Below are positions 54,550 through 63,621 of a stretch of 64,000 bases of DNA, one piece after another; positions within the stretch are counted from its first letter, which is position 1, and the number at the start of each line of letters is the position of its first letter. The notes beneath the pieces are model-generated. The model worked only from the letters and a program-made list of their open reading frames with translations, had not been told where the DNA came from and searched no databases. The position numbers and the translations under genes were made by a program. The DNA is from Vicia villosa. Taxonomy: Eukaryota > Streptophyta > Magnoliopsida > Fabales > Fabaceae. The stretch spans positions 310,001 through 374,000 of the forward strand of contig NW_026705173.1 in the NCBI RefSeq assembly GCF_029867415.1, written 5' to 3'.

Positions 54550-55643
54550 ATCTCCCCCTTTTTGATGATGACAAAAACATATATAAATGATATGAATTTG
54601 CGATCAGAAAGAACAGACGGCAAAAGACAAATTACACAGCTATAGCATAAGCATATGAATATGTCTCCCCCTGAGATTAACAATCTCCCCCTGAGATAAA
54701 TAATCTCCCCCTGAAATAAATACTCGAAGAACTTTAATAAAAGACTTCCCTGATTATTTCGGTAGAGACGATCACATAAGCTTCTGTCTTCAGAGACTTC
54801 ATAGCTTCTGACTTCTGCTTCCATTGGACAGCTTCAGAACTAGAATTTCTTTAGATCCCTAGAACACTCACAGCTTCTGATTCCTGCTTCCATCTAGGAC
54901 AGCTTCAGAACTTGAATTTCTGGATCTTTAGAACATTCACAGCTTCTGATTTCTGCTTCCCTCGGATAGCTTCAGAGCTTTGAATTTCTACCAACATCAC
55001 TTCATGCTAGATTTGTATCAGAACATTGTTGAATGTACCAGAGCATCATCAGAGCATCTTTACATCCTGAAATGTTACAGAACAAAAACTAAACGACAAA
55101 AGTCAGCATGAACGAGTCAGAACATAAAATGTATATTTGAACACATGATATGTATCAGAGCCATATAGGCTAAAATAATGTATCAGAGCAAATAGAATTT
55201 TGTCATAGCAAATAGACAAATATGGATCAAATTCTATTATCAGTGCTTCTGATTCTAAAGCTTGACAACACTCAGCTTGCTTCAGTTTCCATGAGTTTAT
55301 TCTTTTTACAGAATAACACTTCTTATGGTTTTGCTTCTGGTGTTTGCTTTGAAGATTCTCTTCACTTCTTTATACCTGCAAAACACTTAAACCATATAGA
55401 ACTTGCAGTTCTTGTTAGTAAATGTAACTGATTAAATCAAATCATTTATCACATATTTCTCCCCCTTTTTGTCATATCATCAAAAAGCAAAAAAGATTCA
55501 GAGACAAACAAAAACGAAACACACGGAGGAAGAAGATGATTTCATTGAAGTTCAAACAGCAGGTACAGAAGTACATAAAGATAAGTAAGATCAGATGCAC
55601 AAAGACAGATGCAACGAAAAGAAAGAAACAACACAGACTCAAT
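54550..55643 (-). mobile_element. 3' untranslated region of the right array unit
   Basis: Same content as 47072-48165, including the duplicated GGGGGAGATTGTTA motif at 54545-54558 and 54678-54691. One substitution noticed at 55547. Confidence 0.8.
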
Positions 55644-58103
55644 CTAAGATGGCCCTAGCCTTGACAAGATCTTGGCCAGCATCTCTTGAACCTCATTGTT
55701 GTGTCCATCTTGCCTCACCATGAAAGCTTTATACTCAGCATTGAGTGAGCTTTGCTCATCCTGTCTCTTCTGAATTTCTTCCAGAGTCCTTGCAAGACGA
55801 GAAGGTTCATCAGAAGAAGCTTCGCCGCTTTCAACCACAGGAATAACAACTTGATCTATAGCTTCCATGGATAGATCATTTGCAGGGATTTCCTCAACAG
55901 GATCTGATTCAGCAACATGATCTTCAGCATCTGCTTCTTGCATAGAAGCATCTCCATATTCTGCAGCAGGAATTTCCGAGTCTCCATTCTCAAGTGCCTG
56001 AAGAATGGCAGCTAGATTCCTGGGAGCAGAAGGACCTTCAACTTCTGGTGGGTCAACAACTTCTGGAATGACCAAGCTTGGATCTTTCTCAGAAGGGTTT
56101 TCCCTCAGATAGTCAAAGAGAGTCTTGAAGTCTCCGAGCAGAACAGGATAATCAGGAATAAAGATAACAATATCCCTGCATGGATTTGCTTCCATTTCAG
56201 CAGCCAGTCTTGCTACTTCCAATTCATCCACAAAGGGCTTCTCCTCAGCAGCAACACAATTTCTGAGAGGATGGTAGTATATACCATTATCATCCTCCAG
56301 AAGGTAACCAGGGTAACCAGGGGCAGCAGCCACTAGTCTTTTCTGTACTCCCATTGCTTCTACTTGAAAATCCTTGCGAAATCTTCTCCAGAGATTTCTT
56401 GTAGAAACATCATCCAGACCATTTAGAAATGCATCCTTCAGAAGGTCTAGACTGCTGATCACCTCATGTCTGAAAAGTTCCAGGAAGATATAGGGTTCAG
56501 GTTCAGGCGGATTGAAGGTGAATTTGTAGTCAGGGTAGAGAAGACAGTAAGGTTTGGATTTTCTGGTAGGTAAGGGATGGGATATAGAAGGTGGAGGTGC
56601 GGTGGATGAGGAAGAAGGGATATCTGAGAGAATGATTGATGAGGATGGAATATCAGAAATGATAGATTGAGACGAGGATGGAGTATTTGTAAAGGGAATT
56701 GGTGAGAAAGATTTATCAGAGGGAGTTGGGGGAAGAATACTTAAAGGTGTGGGGTTTAGAATGGGAGAGGAGAAGGATGATGGAGAAGGATTTGGTAAGG
56801 TGAAGTCTATTTTAGGTTCAGATGGAGGTGATTGGAAAGATGGTTTAGGGACAGAAGGAGGTGGAGTAAAAACCTTTCTGGAGATTTGTACAGAAGAAGA
56901 AGATCTGGTTCTGCGAAAGGAATCTCTGATCCTTTTATCTCTTCGTTCTTCAGAGTCCACCTTGTCAGGATCATAGGTGACCCTCAACTTCTTGGCTTTC
57001 TCAGCCTCATCTTCTTGGGCTTTTCTTTTTAGCCTAGCCTTTAATTCCTTCTGATCCTTCTTCAGAAGATCAGCCTTGGACGGAAGTACTCTGCCACGGA
57101 TCCAAGCAGGATCAATATCTGATTGCTTCCTAACACAATCTTCCAGGTAAGACTTGACAACCTGATGCAGTTCTTCTTGAAATAAGGAGGCAAAACCTTC
57201 AACAGCAATTCTTCTTGAGAGAATGTCAGGAAAGCTTGGGCACACAGATGGTACATTTTGAATGAGTTCTAATCTGAACAAATCCACACCATTAAAAATG
57301 GGACCTTGAACTACTCCAAGCAAATGGGATGCATTGAGTTTTCTGATGGAGTCCAGCACTTTGCTTTCAGTAAGAATGTCTGAAATCATTCTTCCAAACG
57401 GAATAGTCGTTCTTGAAAGATGAGGGTACTTCGCCCGTTCCTCTTCTCTTGACTCAAGGATTGAAGTCTTTAGATTCTCAAACAGAATGTGAGAAATGTT
57501 GATCTCAGTCTTTTTGCCAATGCAGAAAAGAGTGTGCTTGTGATCTGGACTGATGTAAGAAGAGGAGAGCATCCTTTTTCTGTGGTGAAGAGAACCCAGA
57601 ATAATCTCAGCCCATACTCTATAAAATGGCCTCAAGGTGCCTGTGTTATTCGAGTCAATCCCAGAAGACTTAGAGATTTGTTTTTCAACTATCGACCAAT
57701 CAACAGATGCGTGTCGAAAGCCACACCAGCCTTCTTCATCATTTAGATTGTATAGCTTTCTGATCAGTTTTTCAGAGATAACCACTTCATGCCCTAGCAC
57801 GAATGAAATGATGGCCGTTGGGGTAACCGTTGCATGTACCCAGAAATCCTTCACAAGATCAGGATAAATTGGACCAACCAATCTGTTAAGGTACTTAGAC
57901 CATCCTTGCTCAAGGATTCTTGCATCACACTTAAAGCCATTCGCTTTAAGATTGTTTAAGTCCACAGCAGTTTCACATAAAACCTCCAAGTCCTTCGTGG
58001 GTATCAAGCAAGTTTTCAAAGGAGCATATTCATAATTTCGTAGAAGGATTTGTGAAGAAGTAAGTCTTTCTTTTGAGGAAGATGAACAAGAGGAAGAGTT
58101 CAT
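55644..58103 (-). CDS. SIRE third ORF (env position), intact 819 codons, right copy
   Basis: Same protein as at 48166-50625 apart from two residues near the C-terminus (MEAIDQVV here, MEATDKVV there). The domain layout is the same: conserved N-terminal third with YPDLVKDFWVHA, a basic middle, a P/S-rich stretch and a C-terminal third. The upstream context is the shortened unit (pol remnant joined to a partial LTR), so this copy has no gag of its own in the right unit. Confidence 0.85.
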   Translation of the reverse strand: MNSSSCSSSSKERLTSSQILLRNYEYAPLKTCLIPTKDLEVLCETAVDLNNLKANGFKCDARILEQGWSKYLNRLVGPIYPDLVKDFWVHATVTPTAIISFVLGHEVVISEKLIRKLYNLNDEEGWCGFRHASVDWSIVEKQISKSSGIDSNNTGTLRPFYRVWAEIILGSLHHRKRMLSSSYISPDHKHTLFCIGKKTEINISHILFENLKTSILESREEERAKYPHLSRTTIPFGRMISDILTESKVLDSIRKLNASHLLGVVQGPIFNGVDLFRLELIQNVPSVCPSFPDILSRRIAVEGFASLFQEELHQVVKSYLEDCVRKQSDIDPAWIRGRVLPSKADLLKKDQKELKARLKRKAQEDEAEKAKKLRVTYDPDKVDSEERRDKRIRDSFRRTRSSSSVQISRKVFTPPPSVPKPSFQSPPSEPKIDFTLPNPSPSSFSSPILNPTPLSILPPTPSDKSFSPIPFTNTPSSSQSIISDIPSSSIILSDIPSSSSTAPPPSISHPLPTRKSKPYCLLYPDYKFTFNPPEPEPYIFLELFRHEVISSLDLLKDAFLNGLDDVSTRNLWRRFRKDFQVEAMGVQKRLVAAAPGYPGYLLEDDNGIYYHPLRNCVAAEEKPFVDELEVARLAAEMEANPCRDIVIFIPDYPVLLGDFKTLFDYLRENPSEKDPSLVIPEVVDPPEVEGPSAPRNLAAILQALENGDSEIPAAEYGDASMQEADAEDHVAESDPVEEIPANDLSMEAIDQVVIPVVESGEASSDEPSRLARTLEEIQKRQDEQSSLNAEYKAFMVRQDGHNNEVQEMLAKILSRLGPS

Positions 58104-58412
58104 GATGATTATGTCGTAAGATTAGAACAAAAACTAGGGTTTGAAAAAGAAAAACAGATGCAGCGAGAAAAAAAAATGTACAACAAAATAGAGAAGCGGA
58201 GAAAAGAATGAAGTTGAAGCGGGCTATTTAAAAGATTTGAAAATAATTTAAATCATTTTGCATTAAATGAGAAATGACATTAGGAGAGATAGCATGGTAA
58301 ATGAAATGATTAAATACAGTTACCTAGGTCGGCGTCTTTTCAACTGCACGCTTCGTACTGACCGTAGAGACACGTGTTCATCATCAGATAATGGATGACA
58401 GGTGTGAAAAAT
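58104..58412 (-). mobile_element. Spacer upstream of ORF3, right unit
   Basis: Copy of 50626-50934 with the same CCTAGGTAAC and ACACGTGT motifs. No gene. Confidence 0.6.
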
Positions 58413-58920
58413 TCAATAGGCTTTACGCCTTCTGATTCCGATCACTTTTCTCTTCTGGAAACACTCCTTCTGAAGTGTGCTGATATAAATCTGAATGATC
58501 TTCTGATCCATTACTTCTGATATACACAGCTTCCGAAGATTCACTTCTTTGATCTGCAGCTTCTGATAAGACAAAACTGTGTCTGCAGAAGTTCTTAAGC
58601 TGCTTTGTTTCATCAGAAACAAGTTTATCATCAAACCAGATATTTATTGATTCGTCCACAATCAATGTTTCAATTTTGTGTATTCTGTAGCATTTAGAGC
58701 ATTCAGAATAATCAAGAACGAAACATCAATGCTATAGAAACAAACAAAACAGATGGTTCCAAGACTAATAAACTTCCTTTTCTGATCTCCTACGAATATA
58801 GTTTCTTCCACAGATTTAAGTTCCAGAACTTGGAAGACAGTCCTTCTTCCCTTCAAGTGTTGAGACCAACTTGAGTCCAGGTGACATGTCATGTTGACTT
58901 TTATCTTCTTTGTCGCCAAG
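58413..58920 (-). pseudogene. pol: pol remnant of the right unit, cut at its start
   Basis: Copy of 50935-51442 with the same DSS in place of DSG, the same jump from protease to integrase tail, and one visible base change near 58834. It begins abruptly after the partial LTR, so gag and the primer site are missing from this unit. Confidence 0.85.
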
Positions 58921-59250
58921 CATCTTCTGATCTTCTAACCTTGAAGTGCTTCTGAGCGTGATACCATCAGAACTTCAGTGCTTCTGATCTCATGTTCATC
59001 TGATGCTTCCATAGACCCATGTTCTGATTCTGCTTCGACCATCTTCTGATGTCTTGCCAGACCATGTTCTGATGTTGCATGCTGAACCCTTTGAGACAAA
59101 GCTTCTGAGCGCTGAATTATGCGTACTCTTTATATATTTCCTGAAAAGGAAATTGCATTGGATTAGAGTACCATATTATCTTAAGCAAAATTCATATTAT
59201 TGTTATCATCAAAACTAAGATAATTGATCAGAACAAATCTTGTTCTAACA
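58921..59250 (-). repeat. Partial 5' LTR closing the right end of the array
   Basis: The first 330 bp of a SIRE LTR (TGTTAGAACAAG at 59250), joined at 58920/58921 to the protease remnant. At the joint AAG is shared by the LTR (CAAAGCATC) and the internal sequence (CGCCAAGAG), a microhomology-type deletion. The flank after 59250 is AGAATG. Confidence 0.88.
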
Positions 59251-60951
59251 AGAATGCTTACTTCTCAAAGAAGAGCTCTGGTTTGAAGAAATCGATTCTT
59301 CTTGCCAAAGAACTTTGAAAAACCATAAGCATGAGAGAGAAAAGGAGAAAGCAAGGAATTGAGTTGCTTTGGTGTGATTAATATGAAGGATGGCACTTGT
59401 ATTTATAGGCAAAGAGTTTTGTACAGATTGAGGGAGTGAGCTTGCTTAATGAGAGAAGTTTTGGTTTCTTGGCCATGAAGAAATTCAAAGAATCTCCAAA
59501 ATCCAATGATGGCCAAACCGAGCTAGCTCCCTATCCATTGATTCTATCTGATATTGGGGAACATTTCTGATATGTAGAGGCTTTCTATTGGCTTAGGAGA
59601 ATATTCCAATTGATGAATCATTACTTACCATAAATTCTCAAAAGTAATGATTACATAATCACATGTTCTTGCTTTTGGGAATCTTCTTCAATTCTTATGC
59701 CATGGTGAAAATGAATGCATGGTATGTTTGCAGATGTGTTATGGGTCGTGTAGCATCCATTAATGAGGCCATATGCACAAAATTGCAAAGTTTCAAATTG
59801 TTCATGACCTATAATTTTACTTCATGAGGCCAACTTTGAACAAGCATAACTCTTAGCTCAAAATGAATTTGGAGAAGGTTGAGAAGAATTTGGAAAGCCC
59901 TAAAAATCTACTTCAATTCATTAGTTTTGGGTTTCTTCGGAATCATTTGGGAAAATTGTGAAAAATGAGCCTAAAGTTGGAAGAAAACTAGGTCAAAAAC
60001 ACTTAGAAAAATTTCTAAGTTTTTAAGACCTATAACTTCCAAAACCTAAATCTCTCAAATGATAGATCTTTTGAAAAAAGTTGCTATGTAAGATGTTGTT
60101 TTATTTTGCAAGATCTACAACTTTCATGTTGGAAGTTTTTTGAGTTGTGTAGGTGAAATTTTGAGTTCTCATAATGTCCTTAAAAACCCTAATTCTTGAC
60201 TTTTTGATCCATGATGAATTTTATTGAATTTCTTTTGCCAAATGACTTTAACAATCATATATTTATGACATTGATCTTTAAAAGTCATGGTTTGACTAAA
60301 AATCCCAAAAGTCAAAGGTAATCTTGTATAGTTGACTTTTTTCCAGATGAAGTGAAATCTTGGATTTTTGTGATGAATCAAGTTCTCCTCCTTAAATGAG
60401 TGATGTGAATGGATTATATTGAGGTGATAGAAGTTCTTGAACCATGTTTTGATTTTTGGATCCATATCCTGATTAAAAGTCAACTGTCCAGGTGAATTAG
60501 GTTAAAAACCCTAATTGTCGACCAGATGTAATTGATGACTGTAGATCTTGAATTGAAGTGTAATGTCCAATGGTTAAGGTCATATGAACAAATTGAAGAT
60601 ATTTGAACTAATTGATAGATGTCCTGGATCTTTTTAGGGTTTCCCAAATGTGATCCCTGATTACAGACCCTGATGGGCTCAAAACCCTAGATTAGTGAAC
60701 TAAGCAAACTTGGGCCCAAATGATTGGGTGTCTAATCAATCATAGGTGAATAGAATGAAGCTTTTTGAGTCCTATGATTGTATTAGAGACTAATCCTTTT
60801 ATTGATTGATCCTTTTCCTGAGCTCTTTTGTTTCTGAACATCCTCGATTAAGCACCAGATCAACAAGTGACTGTTCTGGGTATCTGTTTTGATTCTGATG
60901 AAAAGCCTGAAAGTATGACATCTCAGGGGGGGTCAAAATTTGGGTATGACA
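59251..60951 (-). mobile_element. Minus-strand Ogre-like 3' LTR, proximal piece
   Basis: On the minus strand it starts TGTCATACCCAAATTTTG at 60951, directly after a polypurine tract. It has AT-rich sequence with repeated AAAACCCTA/TTGACTTTT words, and a TATAAATA box at 59407-59400. The SIRE array is inserted about 150 bp past that box, so the LTR promoter remains but its transcript would enter the array. An open frame at 60169-60483 has no motif and is not called. Confidence 0.75.
59400..59407 (-). promoter_or_regulatory. TATA box of the minus-strand Ogre-like LTR
   Basis: GCCTATAAATACAAGTGCC on the minus strand, a clean plant-type TATA box about 1.55 kb into the LTR. Confidence 0.6.
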
Positions 60952-60971
60952 GATGCCCCTATTTAAGTTTC
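60952..60971 (-). promoter_or_regulatory. Polypurine tract of the minus-strand Ogre-like element
   Basis: GAAACTTAAATAGGGGCATC precedes TGTCATACCC on the minus strand and shares TTAAATAGGGGCATC with the plus-strand element at 5216-5231. Confidence 0.75.
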
Positions 60972-61244
60972 TTTCAACTGGAGGGATAGAGATTGATATC
61001 TCGATCTCTCCTGAGTGAAAGAGACTTAAATACCAAAGAATGCCCGAATTTTGGACGTCCTTGAGATGTTGCATTGATAATGAAATCCTCGTGCATGACT
61101 TGATCCCGTTGTCTCACTCTGCGGGGGATAGGGAGACAAACTCCTGTAGAAATGTGCTTATGCAAATTCTGGTGAATGGACGGCAATGTAGAATGTGCAA
61201 TCCATCTTCTTTAACTAAGTGTTGATACTTAGAAAAAGGTAAGC

Positions 61245-61915
61245 AACCTACCCTCGTTTCGGATGTCTGTATCTCAAAACTGGTCTCAGTTGCGATAACC
61301 TCCCCTAGATCCAGATGTCTAATCGCGGAACTGGTCTCAGTTATAATGATGTAAACAACCTCCCCTCGTTTTAGATGTTTGTATCTCGAAACTGGTCTCA
61401 GTTGTGATAACCTCCCCTCGATCCGGATGTCTAATCGCGGAATTGGTCTCAGTTATAATGATGCAAACAACCTCCCCTCGTTTCGGATGTCTGTATCTCG
61501 AAACTGGTCTCAGTTGTGATAACCTCCCCTCGATCCGGATGTCTAATCGCGGAATTGGTCTCAGTTGCGATAACCTCCCCTCGATCCGGATGTCTAATCG
61601 CGGAACTGGTCTCAATTATAATGATGTAAACAACCTCCCCTCGTTTCGGATGTTTGTATCTCAAAACTAGTCTCAGTTCTGATAACCTCCCCTCGATCCG
61701 GGTGTCTAATCGCGGAACTGGTCTCTGTTATAATGATGTAAACAACCTCCCCTCGTTTCGAATGTTTGTATCTCGAAACTGGTCTCAATTGTGATAACCT
61801 CCCCTCGATCCGGATGTCTAATTGCGGAACTGGTCTCAGTTATAATGATGTAAACAACCTCCCCTCGTTTCGGATATATGTATCTCGAAACTGGTCTCAG
61901 TTGTAATTTGGAAAA
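61245..61915. repeat. 112-bp dimeric tandem array in the Ogre-like 3' region
   Basis: Two alternating half-units both start AACCTCCCCTCG and end ACTGGTCTCAGTT. One continues TTTCGGATGTTTGTATCTCG, the other ATCCGGATGTCTAATCGCGG. Full units start at 61245, 61357 and 61469 (112 bp steps) and continue to about 61915, with one extra ATCCGG half near 61576. 112 is not a multiple of three, so several frames stay open (for example 61337-61615 minus). It occupies the same place in its element as the 47-bp array at 3767-4912 but is unrelated in sequence. Confidence 0.93.
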
Positions 61916-62089
61916 TATCTCAAATAAAGAGAAAATTTCCAAAGGTTCGTTCCCTCATCAAATCTCTCATCAGTATCCGTTGGAGAGATGCGATTTGATG
62001 GATGATAAGAAACTTCATCATGCTTTTCTTTAATGTGATGTCTTCGAAGGGATATCATACGATCTTGCGTCCTTTTGAGAGGCTAATGA

Positions 62090-62640
62090 CTTTGCCTGAA
62101 AGTGGACAAACTGTCATTTGAAGGAGGACCATCTTTGGTCGATCCGCTGGGGGGATAACAAATTGTTTTCTGGGATGAAAATTGTCGTTCATCGACTTAT
62201 GCTAAGGAATCTGAACTATCTTCTTGATGAAGACTGTCATTTACTGACTCCGCTGGGGATTTGTTAAAACATTTTCCAAGAAGAGAACTTGTCATTTGTC
62301 GGTTCTACCGGGAATCGGAACAATTTGGAGAAGAAAATCACTCGCCGACTTTGAGGAATTCAAATGCGCAACAAACTATCTTATTTGAAGAAGATTGTCG
62401 AGTGTCACTCTGCGGGAGAACCTCAGTTGGGGAATTCCAAAAGTGAACAAACTATCTTATTTGAAGATGATATCTATTGTCGACTTTTCTTGGGGAGTGA
62501 ACAAACTATCTCTTTGAGAGAGATTACCATTTGTTGACTTGCTGGGGATTTCTCAAAGTAAACAAACCATCTTCCTCTGGAAGACCAACATTTGTTAACC
62601 TCTTTGGAAATTCGGGTGTATGAACTTTCTTTTTTAAGAA
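62090..62640. repeat. Degenerate repeat of about 65-75 bp
   Basis: Variants of AACAAACTATCTTATTTGAAG, then TTGTCGACTT, then CTGGGGATT recur about seven times (near 62108, 62165, 62216, 62275, 62375, 62447 and 62500). Copies are much more diverged than in the 112-bp array, so this is an older expansion. Confidence 0.65.
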
Positions 62641-63429
62641 GAAAACCCTTTCACGACTTCGTAGGGGAAGCTTGAGTACATGCGCAAGTGACTCGGGCAC
62701 TAACATGATCAAAGCCTAACTAGACTATGCTAACTATGCAATTATGATATGCGAAGTATGCATGAATATTATGATGATTATAAAATGTAAAGTGAATGTG
62801 AATAGAATTGTCGCGGATGTGAAATCCTATGATACGACTTGAATCTTTGTTGATCAGAAGATGTCTTCTTCTTGCAGTTTGTACTCCGTTGGGGATAACT
62901 GGCTACCAGTTGCCCGCCGTTTGATATGAATTGGAGTGACGATCCGTCATCGGGAGATGTTCGCAAAGCGATCTCATGGGGAAATTTGTTCTCGGAGTCT
63001 CAACCGTTCTTGGAGCAACTGTTTGCATTCTTCCTATTGTATGTAAACCGTAGAAAGAAATTTCACCTTTATTTTGTAAGTAAATTCATTTTATTTTATG
63101 AAAACATTTTGTTTCAAGAAAATGACTGTTTTAAACTTAAAATGCATTTTAAGAAACTGAATAAGACTTGATTGCAAAGAAAAGGCACAAGGCTCAAATT
63201 ATTATTTATGGAATGGTAATCAGACAAATGCTTGATTCCATGGAGTATTTACAAAGTTGGAAATTGGTAATTTGCGAGAAAAGGGCTACGATGAAACGTG
63301 ACGACCGTTATCTTTCCCTTCCACTCTGAACTGCACTGTATTCGTGCTTCATAGAAGATGACCTACTGATGATGAATACTCTACTATAGATTTTGAATGA
63401 TCAAGTTTGTCCTGAACACAGTTACTTGC

Positions 63430-63615
63430 CATATATCCCTAACTTTTGCATAAACTACCCCTTTCGGGTTTTAAGTCTATCGGGATTGATTATATATATT
63501 TTTTTATGTCTCTAACTTTTGCCTGAATCGCCCTTTCGGGTTTTCGATTCACCGAGACGCTCTTTTCTTCCTAAGCCGCTCTTTGCGAGTTTTCAACTTA
63601 GCAAGCTGTTCTTTT
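63430..63615. repeat. Three degenerate repeats around CTTTCGGGTTTT
   Basis: CCCCTTTCGGGTTTTAAG, CCCTTTCGGGTTTTCGA and GCTCTTTGCGAGTTTTCAAC follow one another with a spacing of about 65-70 bp, just past the integrase stop. Confidence 0.65.
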
Positions 63616-63621
63616 GTTTAT

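Larger units (their letters stand above)
44675..59250 (-). mobile_element. Tandem SIRE array with shared LTRs, period 7478 bp
   Basis: On the minus strand: 330 bp of 5' LTR (59250-58921), internal remnant, LTR (54549-53344), gag, pol remnant, ORF3, 3' region, LTR (47071-45866), and truncated gag to 44675. Segment 52153-58920 repeats 44675-51442 almost perfectly; the offset is 7478 bp at every landmark. The LTRs at the unit joints are flanked by internal sequence (purine tract on one side, primer site on the other), not by host DNA, so units share LTRs. The few differences I noticed include 44890/52368, 46457/53935 and 48069/55547. A 6-bp direct repeat AGAATG flanks the whole array. Confidence 0.9.
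60972..63621 (-). mobile_element. 3' untranslated region of the minus-strand Ogre-like element
   Basis: About 2.65 kb between the integrase end and the LTR, with no gene. It is organised as repeat zones: the 112-bp array (61245-61915), degenerate repeats (62090-62640) and a short triplicate at 63430-63610. Several small frames on either strand inside the 112-bp array are repeat by-products. The stretch 62640-63430 shows nothing I recognise. Confidence 0.8.

Noticed and set aside
60169..60483. 104-codon minus frame in the Ogre-like LTR
   Set aside because: No domain, unusual His/Lys/Phe composition typical of AT-rich non-coding DNA, and inside an LTR.
61337..61942. Minus and plus frames inside the 112-bp array
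   Set aside because: Repeat by-products for the same reason; the unit length is not a multiple of three and there is no start context or domain.
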